41,427 bases of DNA from an uncultured Sphingorhabdus sp. (GTDB lineage: Bacteria; Pseudomonadota; Alphaproteobacteria; Sphingomonadales; Sphingomonadaceae). The number at the start of each line of letters is the position of its first letter. Position 1 is the stretch's first letter. The stretch spans positions 1 to 41,427 of the forward strand of contig CAJQNR010000033.1 of NCBI GenBank assembly GCA_905479715.1, read 5' to 3'. The translations under genes and the position numbers were made by a program. The notes beneath the pieces are model-generated. The model was not told the DNA's origin, made no database searches, and worked only from the letters and a program-made list of their open reading frames with translations. Shown here piece after piece: positions 1 to 7,303 of the stretch.

Positions 1-602
1 GAAAGATAGACGCAATCCTTGTGAAAGCCGAAAATCATCTCGGCCAGCGTGGCAATACTGTTCGGACCGGCAATATCCTCATCTTCCGGCAATGGTAGTT
101 TTACGCCCTTGGGCTGGCCGGTGGTGCCGGATGAGTAGAGCATGTCGATGCCCGCGCGTTCATCGGCAATCGGCGTCTCCGGCATCGATTCGAGCGCCGC
201 TTCCATGTTCCGCTCGTCGTCCGCGCCGTAAACCAGCTGTTCGATATCGGGGTTTAATCTGCGCAACTGATCGACAATCGGCAGCATCTTCTGCGAACTG
301 ATCAGCAACTTGGCACCGGAGTCTTTCAGAATATAACTGATTTCGTCGGCGGTCAGGCGGCTGGATATCGCAACCTGAAACAGACCGGAACGCTGCGATC
401 CCCAGGTAACGGGAAAGAATTGCGGATGGTTTTCCATGCAGATGGCGACGGTATCGCCAGTTTTCAGGCCGCGGGACCGATAAAGCTGGGCGACTTTATT
501 GGAGCGCTTATCGAGCTCACCATAAGTAATGACTTCGCCCGATCCGGCCATGATAACAGCAGGCTTGTCGGGATTCTCCTGGGCATGCAGATAGGGATGC
601 AT
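1..602 (-). CDS. Acyl-CoA synthetase / AMP-binding ligase, N-terminal part (truncated by window edge)
   Basis: ANL-superfamily adenylating enzyme that would activate a carboxylic acid to its acyl-CoA through an acyl-adenylate. The 200 visible residues begin MHPYLHAQENPDK at an ATG at 602, preceded by GGAGAG. The P-loop signature YSSGTTGQPKGVK sits at residues 156-168, the usual place. The rest of the protein, including the C-terminal lid, lies before position 1, so substrate class cannot be judged. A TTAATCG-type palindrome at 666-681 lies 64 bp upstream of the start. The same motif precedes three other acyl-CoA units in the window, which suggests shared control. The family assignment is secure; the substrate (fatty, branched or cyclic acid) is unknown. 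Confidence 0.93.
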   Translation of the reverse strand, partial: MHPYLHAQENPDKPAVIMAGSGEVITYGELDKRSNKVAQLYRSRGLKTGDTVAICMENHPQFFPVTWGSQRSGLFQVAISSRLTADEISYILKDSGAKLLISSQKMLPIVDQLRRLNPDIEQLVYGADDERNMEAALESMPETPIADERAGIDMLYSSGTTGQPKGVKLPLPEDEDIAGPNSIATLAEMIFGFHKDCVYL

Positions 603-665
603 AGGTTGACGCTCTCCAATTAACCGATCACCCGTCCGGGCGATTCGCAATGGCAGCATCATGGT

Positions 666-681
666 TTAATCGTGCAGTTAA
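666..681. promoter_or_regulatory. TTAATCG-type palindrome, operator candidate A
   Basis: TTAATCGTGCAGTTAA differs from a perfect TTAATCG-N2-CGATTAA palindrome at two positions of the right arm. It lies 64 bp upstream of the acyl-CoA synthetase start at 602. It is the weakest of four related sites (others at 9617, 16527, 23617), all at starts of acyl-CoA genes. A TetR-type repressor site is inferred from size and symmetry. Confidence 0.55.
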
Positions 682-728
682 ATCAATGGATAGTCACAAC
701 AATAGTTGGTGCAGCGCTACAAAAAGCC

Positions 729-1478
729 CTAATTTTCTACATAGATATCCACCGGAACAGCCAAATCGGCGAAAATCCGGCCGATCGGAGCCATGCTGGT
801 GGCGCCCTGTTCAATTTCCGTTTCCAGCAATGACTGGTTTTCGGCACCCTTGAGCAGGACGATTACCGTCCGCGCTTCACAGATCGCGGCCTTGGTGAGG
901 GTCACCAGCGGCGTATCGCCATCGTCGGGAAGCAACCCGACCACCAGTTTTTCCGGCGGACCATCAAGCGCTTCTTCCATATCCGCGCTTTCCATAATCC
1001 CGGCAGTGCTGCCACCCTCGCCCATGCCGAGCCAGACCAGATCCGCAGGCCATTTGGTATCGCGCAACCGCGCATCGGCGGCGGCTCCAGCCATATGATA
1101 ATCCTCGTGATCCGGTGCCAGTGGCAGCACCCGCGCACCGCGGGTCAGAAACAGTTGCGCCAGTGTCTTGACGTGACTGCGCGGATCATCGAGCGGTATC
1201 AGCAAGTCATCGGTCGGGATAATCGTGACATGTTTCCACTTGATCTGCTTTTCTGCCAGCGCCTCAAGCACCGGCATCGCTTCGTCACTAACAGGCAAGG
1301 CGAGCAAGGCATCGCCGCGCGCATCAAGAGCGCTTTCGATAATGAACTGGATGTCGCTGGCAATTGCCTCGATCATCTCGGCGGAATCATCAAAATCCCA
1401 CCATTCGAGCATCGATTCCTCGTCTTCCGGCATGTCATCCATGTCAAAATTTTCTAATGCATCTTCGAGTTTGCTCAT
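729..1478 (-). CDS. 6-phosphogluconolactonase-like protein with altered active-site motif
   Basis: Resembles 6-phosphogluconolactonase (SugI/NagB-like fold), which hydrolyses 6-phosphogluconolactone in the oxidative pentose phosphate and Entner-Doudoroff routes. The protein is 249 residues from the ATG at 1478; a GTG one codon upstream is also possible. Family landmarks are LPVSDEAMPVLEAL (61-74), the WKHVTIIPTDD block (81-91, normally ending DER) and LGMGEGGSTAG (150-160, normally GMGxDGHTAS). The histidine regarded as catalytic in the family is replaced by Ser157. The first ~30 residues are an acidic extension. It stands alone between the synthetase and purU. The fold looks right, but lactonase activity is doubtful; it could be a divergent paralogue or a sphingomonad variant. 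Confidence 0.75.
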   Translation of the reverse strand: MSKLEDALENFDMDDMPEDEESMLEWWDFDDSAEMIEAIASDIQFIIESALDARGDALLALPVSDEAMPVLEALAEKQIKWKHVTIIPTDDLLIPLDDPRSHVKTLAQLFLTRGARVLPLAPDHEDYHMAGAAADARLRDTKWPADLVWLGMGEGGSTAGIMESADMEEALDGPPEKLVVGLLPDDGDTPLVTLTKAAICEARTVIVLLKGAENQSLLETEIEQGATSMAPIGRIFADLAVPVDIYVEN

Positions 1479-1604
1479 CACAATATCCAGATCTGTATCA
1501 ACTATCCCGCGCTTCTAATCGCTGCACACATCAGCACAAGGGAAAATCCCGCTTTTCAAATTCGAAACTTTGCGCCAATTGGGGCCGGAAAAGGCGATTT
1601 ACAT

Positions 1605-2465
1605 ATGACTGACAATTATATTCTAACCTTCACCGCAGAAGACCGGGTCGGCCTCGTTGCTGCCGTGGCCGGATTTCTGGCGGAGTATGAAGGCTTCATT
1701 CTTGACAGCCAGCAATATGCCGACCTTGACCAGAAACGCTTTTTCATGCGGGTCGAGTTCACGAGCGCGGGCGAGAAATTTCCGTCGAGCCTTGATGCGC
1801 TGACCGAGAAATTTTCGGTGATCGGCAAGCAATATGCGCTCGACTGGACCCTGGTGAGCGGCGCGGTGAAACCCAATATCGTGATCGCGGTTTCAAAAGG
1901 CAGCCACTGTCTCAACGATCTGCTCCACCGCTGGAAAACCGGCGGATTGCCCGTCAATATTGTCGCCGTGGTCAGCAATCATGAAAATTTGCGCGACCTG
2001 ACGGAATGGCATGGCGTATCGTTCCATTATTTCCCGGTTTCCGACGAAAATCGCGCGGAACAGGAACAGCAAATATTGGATATCATGGATCAAAACAGCG
2101 CGGAATATCTTATTCTTGCGCGCTATATGCAGATCTTGTCGGACAATATGAGCGAGAAGCTGGCCGGACGCGGCATCAATATTCACCACAGTTTCCTGCC
2201 CGGCTTCAAGGGCGCGAAACCCTATCACCGTGCCCATGCGCGCGGCGTCAAGCTGATCGGCGCGACAGCCCATTTCATCAGCAAGGACCTCGATGAAGGA
2301 CCGATTATCGAACAGGCGGTTGACCGCGTCGACCATCGGGCCAGCGTGGAAGACATGATCCGGATCGGCCGCGATATCGAGGCACAGGTTCTGGCCAAGG
2401 CGGTCAAATGGGCCGGCGAACATCGCATATTGCTCAACGGCAACCGGACTGTGGTGTTTCGCTAA
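1605..2465 (+). CDS. purU: Formyltetrahydrofolate deformylase
   Basis: Hydrolyses 10-formyltetrahydrofolate to formate and tetrahydrofolate, balancing one-carbon pools and supplying formate for purine synthesis. The 286-residue protein is of normal family length. An N-terminal ACT domain (about 5-85, opening ILTFTAEDRVGLVAAVAGF) is followed by a formyltransferase-type domain (about 90-280). The catalytic triad of the GART fold is recognisable as Asn192 and His194 in NIHHSFLPGFKGAKPYHRA and Asp230 in DLDEGP. The ATG at 1605 has only a weak AAAGG upstream, but the ACT domain starts immediately, so no other start fits. It is monocistronic, with a short gap to the next gene. The assignment is secure. 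Confidence 0.95.
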   Translation: MTDNYILTFTAEDRVGLVAAVAGFLAEYEGFILDSQQYADLDQKRFFMRVEFTSAGEKFPSSLDALTEKFSVIGKQYALDWTLVSGAVKPNIVIAVSKGSHCLNDLLHRWKTGGLPVNIVAVVSNHENLRDLTEWHGVSFHYFPVSDENRAEQEQQILDIMDQNSAEYLILARYMQILSDNMSEKLAGRGINIHHSFLPGFKGAKPYHRAHARGVKLIGATAHFISKDLDEGPIIEQAVDRVDHRASVEDMIRIGRDIEAQVLAKAVKWAGEHRILLNGNRTVVFR

Positions 2466-2569
2466 CCATGCCGCCGCGGGCCATGATTGACGAATAGCCC
2501 TCACACTGATATAGTGCATTAATACAGCAACATAGCTGTGGTCTTTTTCTATGGGGGGAGGATAGAATC

Positions 2570-3316
2570 ATGCAGGACATGATATGGACAATGGCAATAT
2601 GGTGGACGCCGATTGTTATTCTCGCGATATTGCTTGTCACGACCAAAAAGGCGGTGGTCTCACCAGTCTGGCTGGCCGTCTCGATTGGCATTTATGCTGT
2701 CTACACCGGTGCAATATTCTCCGGCATTGATCTGCCGGGCATTTCCGGCATGTTTGAAGACCAGCAATATAACTGGTCTGGCAAAATACTGGCGATCACT
2801 GCCAGTCTGGTCATGATCGCGGCTGTCGTCATTCCGACCCAACGCCTCAATCTGGCCGATGCCGGACTGACCCTGAAGCAGGAGAAAGGATCCGTGATCC
2901 CCTCGCTCATCGTCATGGCGGGGATGATCGCTTTCATTGTCGGCCTCCAGCTGCTGGCAAATGACGGGCCCAATCTGGACGCGGAAACGCTGATCTATCA
3001 GGCGACCATTCCGGGTATCGATGAAGAGCTGATGTTTCGCGGCCTGCTATTGCTCACATTGTCACTGGCCGTGTCGGGCCAGGCCTGGAAGCTGAAGGGC
3101 GCAACCATCCCGTGGGGAGCGGTTCTGGCGACGCTGTTCTTTGCGCTGGGACACAGTATATTCGTTCAGGACGGCGCGGTACAGGCAGACTGGGTTACGC
3201 TGGTCATTACCGGCCTGCTTGGCGGCGCGCTGATGTGGATCAGACTGCGCACGGGCAGCATAGTGCTGCCTATAATCGCCCATAATGCGACAAATCTGGC
3301 CAATCAGTTTTTCTAG
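2570..3316 (+). CDS. CPBP family intramembrane metalloprotease
   Basis: Membrane protein of the CAAX-processing/bacteriocin-processing (CPBP, Abi) family, related to Rce1-type glutamate-dependent intramembrane proteases. The 248 residues form several hydrophobic helices starting at the N-terminus (MIWTMAIWWTPIVILAILLV). Conserved motifs are all visible: DEELMFRG with Glu152-Glu153 and Arg157, FALGH with His195, and HNATN with His238. The start has a strong GGGGGGAGG Shine-Dalgarno 8 nt upstream. It ends 11 bp from the convergent gspI. The substrate is unknown; family members process prenylated proteins or peptides or act in bacteriocin immunity. No peptide precursor gene is visible nearby. 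Confidence 0.88.
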   Translation: MQDMIWTMAIWWTPIVILAILLVTTKKAVVSPVWLAVSIGIYAVYTGAIFSGIDLPGISGMFEDQQYNWSGKILAITASLVMIAAVVIPTQRLNLADAGLTLKQEKGSVIPSLIVMAGMIAFIVGLQLLANDGPNLDAETLIYQATIPGIDEELMFRGLLLLTLSLAVSGQAWKLKGATIPWGAVLATLFFALGHSIFVQDGAVQADWVTLVITGLLGGALMWIRLRTGSIVLPIIAHNATNLANQFF

Positions 3317-3326
3317 ACCGGTGGCC

Positions 3327-3728
3327 CTAGTCAGCCGGTGGCGGCGGCTCGACCGTGCGCAACATCCCGGCCGGTCGCAATATGGTCAGCGAAGCGGGAG
3401 CACCACTGGTCTTTTCCCGGGCCGTGATATCGACTTGCACGAACCGGCCATCGTCAGCCATTCGTGCGCTTTGCGTCCAGGTCCAGTCAAGACCGCCATT
3501 TTCTTCCTGACCACTGCTCTCGCCGAGACTCGGCGGGCGCGGATCGGTGAGAATTTCGACTGCCCGGTTACGGGCCACCGATTGCGCGACCACGCGCAGT
3601 TCGAGTTCGGCAGCATTATGTGTGGTAAAGGCCTGCAGCCGGATCAAGGCCAGCGCGGCGAGGCTGAACACCGACAGCGCCACCAGCATTTCAATCAGGG
3701 TAAAGCCGCGCTCGCCAGATTTTCTCAC
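3327..3728 (-). CDS. gspI: Type II secretion minor pseudopilin GspI
   Basis: Minor pseudopilin of the type II secretion system, part of the tip complex GspH-I-J-K in the periplasm. The 133-residue product has a short prepilin leader MRKSGERG, then FTLIEMLVALSVFSLAALAL: a prepilin-peptidase cleavage site with Glu at +5 of the mature protein and a hydrophobic helix. The C-terminal domain carries the family's WTWT/ITAREK region. Translation starts at a GTG that overlaps the TGA of gspH (GTGA overlap), implying translational coupling. No gspJ or gspK follows: the next gene is the convergent CPBP protease. Confidence 0.88.
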   Translation of the reverse strand: MRKSGERGFTLIEMLVALSVFSLAALALIRLQAFTTHNAAELELRVVAQSVARNRAVEILTDPRPPSLGESSGQEENGGLDWTWTQSARMADDGRFVQVDITAREKTSGAPASLTILRPAGMLRTVEPPPPAD

Positions 3729-4204
3729 GGTACCGCCCCGGCCAGTTGCACGTCACCCATCGGCGCAATCAATATCCGGCGGCTTTGCTCTTCGCCCTGC
3801 AAGACAAGTTCCGCCTGATCACTCGGCAGGCCGGTGCTTTCAAAACTGATCATCATCGGTCCGGTGTCGCCGGTTGCCGCGCTGACACCGCGGGACCAGT
3901 TGGTCGACACAAAGGGCTTGTCCTCGATCACCGACCAGCTGCCCTTCCGCCGCTCGAGGAAGCTGTAGCCGGATGGCGTGACCTGCACGGCCATCGGCCG
4001 CGATTGCAATATCGCATTGTCGCGCAGCGCTGCCGTGCGCGCGGCAAAACGCTGGGCATCTTCTTCCAGAGCGCTGCTGCCGGAGGGAAAGGAGAAGACG
4101 ACGACCGACGCCATCAATCCGATGATCAATAGCACGACCATCAATTCCACCAGGGTGAAGCCGGCTGCATTATCGCTAGAGTAGGGATCATTCTGCGGGA
4201 TCAT
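3725..4204 (-). CDS. gspH: Type II secretion minor pseudopilin GspH
   Basis: Pseudopilin of the GspH/FimT type, incorporated into the type II secretion pseudopilus. The 159-residue protein starts at the ATG at 4204 (MIPQNDPYSS). It carries a prepilin leader of about 15 residues ending AAG, then FTLVELMVVLLIIGLMASVV, and a beta-rich C-terminal domain. The open frame continues upstream to 4309, but that extension would put about 50 residues before the cleavage site and overlaps the promoter of the divergent crotonase. It is first in a two-gene unit with gspI. The core secretion genes (gspC-G, L, M) are not here, so these two must act with components encoded elsewhere. Confidence 0.85.
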   Translation of the reverse strand: MIPQNDPYSSDNAAGFTLVELMVVLLIIGLMASVVVFSFPSGSSALEEDAQRFAARTAALRDNAILQSRPMAVQVTPSGYSFLERRKGSWSVIEDKPFVSTNWSRGVSAATGDTGPMMISFESTGLPSDQAELVLQGEEQSRRILIAPMGDVQLAGAVP

Positions 4205-4320
4205 TGATGTCCATTTAGCGATTTGATCGGAGCGAGTCTTGCAGAATCCGTCATCCCCTGCAATGACGACGCCGGAACAAAAGACCATAAGAAAAGAAAC
4301 GCAGGGCAAAGGAATATTTG

Positions 4321-5118
4321 ATGGCTGACGCTATAGTCTACGAGAAAAATGACCGCATCGTTACAATCACACTGAACAAGCCGGATACGCGCAATGCGCT
4401 GTCGACGGATCTGTGCGAGGCGATCGTCGATGCGATCAACAAGGCCGATGCCGATGCCGGTGTCAGCTGCGTCGTGCTCGCCGCCAATGGCAAAAGTTTT
4501 TCCTCTGGCGGCAATCTGCACGAGATCAAGGCGATGACGGCCGAACAGAAGATGTCGCCGCTGGAAATCGAGAACTGGTACAAGACCGGTATCCAGCGCA
4601 TTCCGCTGGCTTTCTCGCAAATTTCCGTTCCGGTAATTGCGGCGGTCAACGGCCATGCGATCGGCGCGGGCAATGATCTGACCACCATGTGCGATATCCG
4701 GATTGCCGGCGAAGACGCGATATTTGCCGAGAGTTTTCTGAGAGTCGGCCTCATTCCGGGTGATGGCGGCGCATGGCTGCTACCGCGGATTATCGGACAG
4801 GCACGGGCCAACCAGATGCTGTTTACCGGCGAATTTATCGATGCCGCCAAGGCACTGGACTATGGGTTGGTCTCGGAAGTGGTGCCAAATGAAAAGCTGC
4901 TCGAGCGGGCCTATGAACTGGCCGAAATGGTCATAGCCTTGCCACCGCAGGCGATCCGCAAGACCAAGGAACTGGTCCGCATGGCCCAGAGCGTGACATT
5001 GAAAGAAAATCTCGATCAGGCGGCCTTGTTCCAGGGCGTGTTGCAGCAGCTTGACGATCATCAGGAAGCGATTGATGCGATCCTGGAAAAGCGTAAACCG
5101 CTGTTCAAGGGACAGTAA
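4321..5118 (+). CDS. Crotonase (enoyl-CoA hydratase/isomerase family), atypical active site
   Basis: Crotonase-fold protein of 265 residues acting on an acyl-CoA thioester. The start is the ATG at 4321 with AAGGA upstream; the preceding in-frame TTG is less likely. The oxyanion-hole segments are present (NGKSFSSGGNL at 57-66 and HAIGAGNDL at 112-120). Compared with classical hydratases, the two catalytic glutamates appear lost: the GGGCE position carries Asn118 and the PE position falls at Phe139 in ESFLRVGLIPG. It therefore may be an isomerase, dehalogenase, hydrolase or other crotonase activity rather than a 2-enoyl-CoA hydratase. A structured leader separates it from the co-directional alkylsulfatase gene. 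Confidence 0.87.
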   Translation: MADAIVYEKNDRIVTITLNKPDTRNALSTDLCEAIVDAINKADADAGVSCVVLAANGKSFSSGGNLHEIKAMTAEQKMSPLEIENWYKTGIQRIPLAFSQISVPVIAAVNGHAIGAGNDLTTMCDIRIAGEDAIFAESFLRVGLIPGDGGAWLLPRIIGQARANQMLFTGEFIDAAKALDYGLVSEVVPNEKLLERAYELAEMVIALPPQAIRKTKELVRMAQSVTLKENLDQAALFQGVLQQLDDHQEAIDAILEKRKPLFKGQ

Positions 5119-5140
5119 GCCTTGGTAACAGTGATTTAGC

Positions 5141-5212
5141 GTCCGGACGGGAGTCCGGACCCGTCTCCCAAGATCAATAATGATTGGAGACGCCCCCCGA
5201 TTTTGCAGGGGG
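5141..5212 (+). promoter_or_regulatory. Structured leader with competing hairpins ahead of the alkylsulfatase gene
   Basis: Four pairings are visible in the gap before the start at 5234. GTCCGGAC at 5141-5148 can pair with its copy at 5153-5160. GACGGG at 5146-5151 can pair with CCCGTC at 5160-5165. CGTCTCC at 5162-5168 pairs with GGAGACG at 5186-5192. CCCCC within 5193-5198 pairs with GGGGG at 5208-5212. Pairings two and three share bases and exclude each other. This could terminate crotonase transcription or act as an attenuator; there is no clear U-tract. Confidence 0.4.
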
Positions 5213-5233
5213 AACAAGAGGGAGATGATTGAC

Positions 5234-7198
5234 ATGCGAAGGACCAATGCTCTTCTAGCCGCAGCCGCAACGCTGCCTTTGCTTCTGGCGAACACCCCAC
5301 CCGAGGGTGTCGCGACCGAAGCGACCAGGGCTGCCAATGCCGAAGTCGCGGCGAGCCTGCCGATTGCCGACCAGACGGATTTCGAAAATGCCAATCGCGG
5401 CTTCCTCGCCAAAATACCGGGCGACAAGATTCTTAACGAAGACGGCTCTGTTGCATGGGATTCACGCCAGTTTGATTTCATGCAGGGCGATGCGCCGGAT
5501 ACGGTCAATCCCTCGCTCTGGCGGCAGGGCAAGCTCAACAGCATCCATGGCCTGTTCGAGGTCGTGCCCGGCATCTACCAGATTCGCGGCTATGATCTGG
5601 CGCAGATGACATTGATCGCCGGCAAGACCGGCTGGATCGTCATCGATCCGCTGACCACAGCGGCGCCGTCGAAAGCCGGACTGGAGCTGGCCAACAAGAC
5701 GCTTGGCAACCGGCCGGTCGTCGCGGTGATCTTCACCCACAGCCATGGAGACCATTTTGGCGGCGTTGCCGGTGTCGCTTCGCCCGAGGACATCCGCTCG
5801 GGCAAGATTGAGGTCATCGCGCCGCATGGCTGGCTGGCCGAGTCGATCGGCGAGAGCGTCATCGCCGGAACCGCAATGAACCGGCGGGTGCAATTTCAAT
5901 TTGGCACAGCACTCCCGGTTGGCGAGACTGGCCATGTTGGCGGCGGTCTGGGCCAGAAATTGTCGAGCGGCAATGTGTCGCTGCTGCCGCCGACCCGATC
6001 GATCAGCAAGGATGGCGAAATCCTGACGGTCGACGGCATCACGTTCGACATCATGGACGCCGGCGAAACCGAAGCGCCGGCCGAAATGATCTTTTACCTG
6101 CCACAGTTCAAGGCATTGCACAGCGCAGAAGTCGTGACACGCACATTCCACAATGTCCTGACCCCGCGCGGCGCGCTGGTCCGGGATACGCTGAAATGGA
6201 GCAAGGTGATCGATAAAATGCTCGCAAAATATGGCGCGAAATCGGACGTCATGCTCGCCTCCCACCACTGGCCGACATGGGGGCCTGACAATGTCCAGAA
6301 GGCCCTCAGGAACCAGCGTGGCATCTATCGCTATGTCCATGACCAGACGATGCGGCAGGCCAATCAGGGCGCGACGATGGACGAGATTGCCGAGAATATC
6401 GGCGAACCGGATTTTGCCAGGACCGACTTTGGCGTGCGCGACTATTATGGAACGCTCAATCACAACAGCAAGGCGGTCTATCAACGCTATTTCGGCTGGT
6501 GGGATGCGGTTCCGGCCCATTATCACCAATTGCCTCCGGTCGAAGCGTCGAAAAAATATGTCGCGGCCATGGGCGGTGCAGACAAGGCGCTGGCGGTTGG
6601 CGAGAAGGCTTTCGAGGCCGGTGACTATCGCTGGGCAGCGACCGTCTTCAACCATCTCGTCTTCGCCGACCCGAGCGATGAAACGGCCAAAAAATGGCTC
6701 GCCTCCACCTATGAACAATTGGGATTCCAGTCCGAGGCCGGCACCTGGCGCAATATCTATCTGGTTGGCGCCAAGGAATTGCGCGAAGGCAATAATGTCA
6801 AGAATTCGATCAGCACGGCCAATGAAAAAGTGCTGAGCGGGATCCCGGCGGTTGACCTGTTTGACGCCATGGCAACCCGTTTCAACCCGGCCAAGATGCA
6901 GGGCGATGGCGGCATCATCCGCTTCTGGTTCCCCGACCGGAAAGAAGCGGTGAGCATCGATCTCGGCAAGAGCGTGATGTTCCCGCGCAAAGAAGATTAT
7001 ACCGCCACGGCGGATGGCTCTGACACGCAAATTACCGTCAGTCGGGCCCTGTTCACCAAAATTTTGATGCGGACGGCCAATCCGCTGGAACTGATCCAGA
7101 ACAAGGAAATGATCGTCAGCGGCAACGCAGCCTTGATGGCCGCCATGTTCGGCGCGCTTGACGAGGTAGACCCGCAGTTTGATATTGTGACACCATGA
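5234..7198 (+). CDS. SdsA-type alkyl sulfatase (metallo-beta-lactamase fold)
   Basis: Type III linear primary alkylsulfatase homologue (SdsA1/YjcS-like), expected to hydrolyse alkyl sulfate esters to alcohol and sulfate with a binuclear zinc site. The 654-residue protein has a likely signal peptide (MRRTNALLAAAATLPLLLA), so it is probably exported. The zinc motif THSHGDHFGG lies at residues 168-177; further ligand regions are HSAEVVTRTFHN and LASHHWPTWG. A helical dimerisation domain and a C-terminal SCP2-like domain follow, as in SdsA1. The start is taken at the ATG at 5234, 9 nt after GGGAG; the in-frame ATG at 5225 sits too close to it. The released alcohols could feed the surrounding acyl-CoA genes. 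Confidence 0.92.
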   Translation: MRRTNALLAAAATLPLLLANTPPEGVATEATRAANAEVAASLPIADQTDFENANRGFLAKIPGDKILNEDGSVAWDSRQFDFMQGDAPDTVNPSLWRQGKLNSIHGLFEVVPGIYQIRGYDLAQMTLIAGKTGWIVIDPLTTAAPSKAGLELANKTLGNRPVVAVIFTHSHGDHFGGVAGVASPEDIRSGKIEVIAPHGWLAESIGESVIAGTAMNRRVQFQFGTALPVGETGHVGGGLGQKLSSGNVSLLPPTRSISKDGEILTVDGITFDIMDAGETEAPAEMIFYLPQFKALHSAEVVTRTFHNVLTPRGALVRDTLKWSKVIDKMLAKYGAKSDVMLASHHWPTWGPDNVQKALRNQRGIYRYVHDQTMRQANQGATMDEIAENIGEPDFARTDFGVRDYYGTLNHNSKAVYQRYFGWWDAVPAHYHQLPPVEASKKYVAAMGGADKALAVGEKAFEAGDYRWAATVFNHLVFADPSDETAKKWLASTYEQLGFQSEAGTWRNIYLVGAKELREGNNVKNSISTANEKVLSGIPAVDLFDAMATRFNPAKMQGDGGIIRFWFPDRKEAVSIDLGKSVMFPRKEDYTATADGSDTQITVSRALFTKILMRTANPLELIQNKEMIVSGNAALMAAMFGALDEVDPQFDIVTP

Positions 7199-7216
7199 AC
7201 CGGTCTTCGCCGATCA

Positions 7217-7280
7217 CCGTTCGTGCTGAGCCTGTCGAAGGACGCTTGCCAAGATGCTTCGACGGGCTCAGCACGAACGG
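7217..7280. repeat. Dispersed inverted repeat, copy 1
   Basis: Near-perfect inverted repeat with 24-bp arms at 7217-7240 and 7257-7280. The left arm begins CCGTTCGTGCTGAGCCTGTC and the right arm is its reverse complement with a one-base difference. It lies between the alkylsulfatase stop and the next start, so it may also end transcription. Related copies lie at 8482, 15154 and 18847. Confidence 0.85.
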
Positions 7281-7303
7281 GTCTGCTGTAATAAGGATTA
7301 TCC

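Noticed and set aside
5462-7030. A 522-codon minus-strand frame opposite the alkylsulfatase
   Set aside because: Antisense shadow caused by GC-biased codon use; composition is His/Arg-rich without domains.
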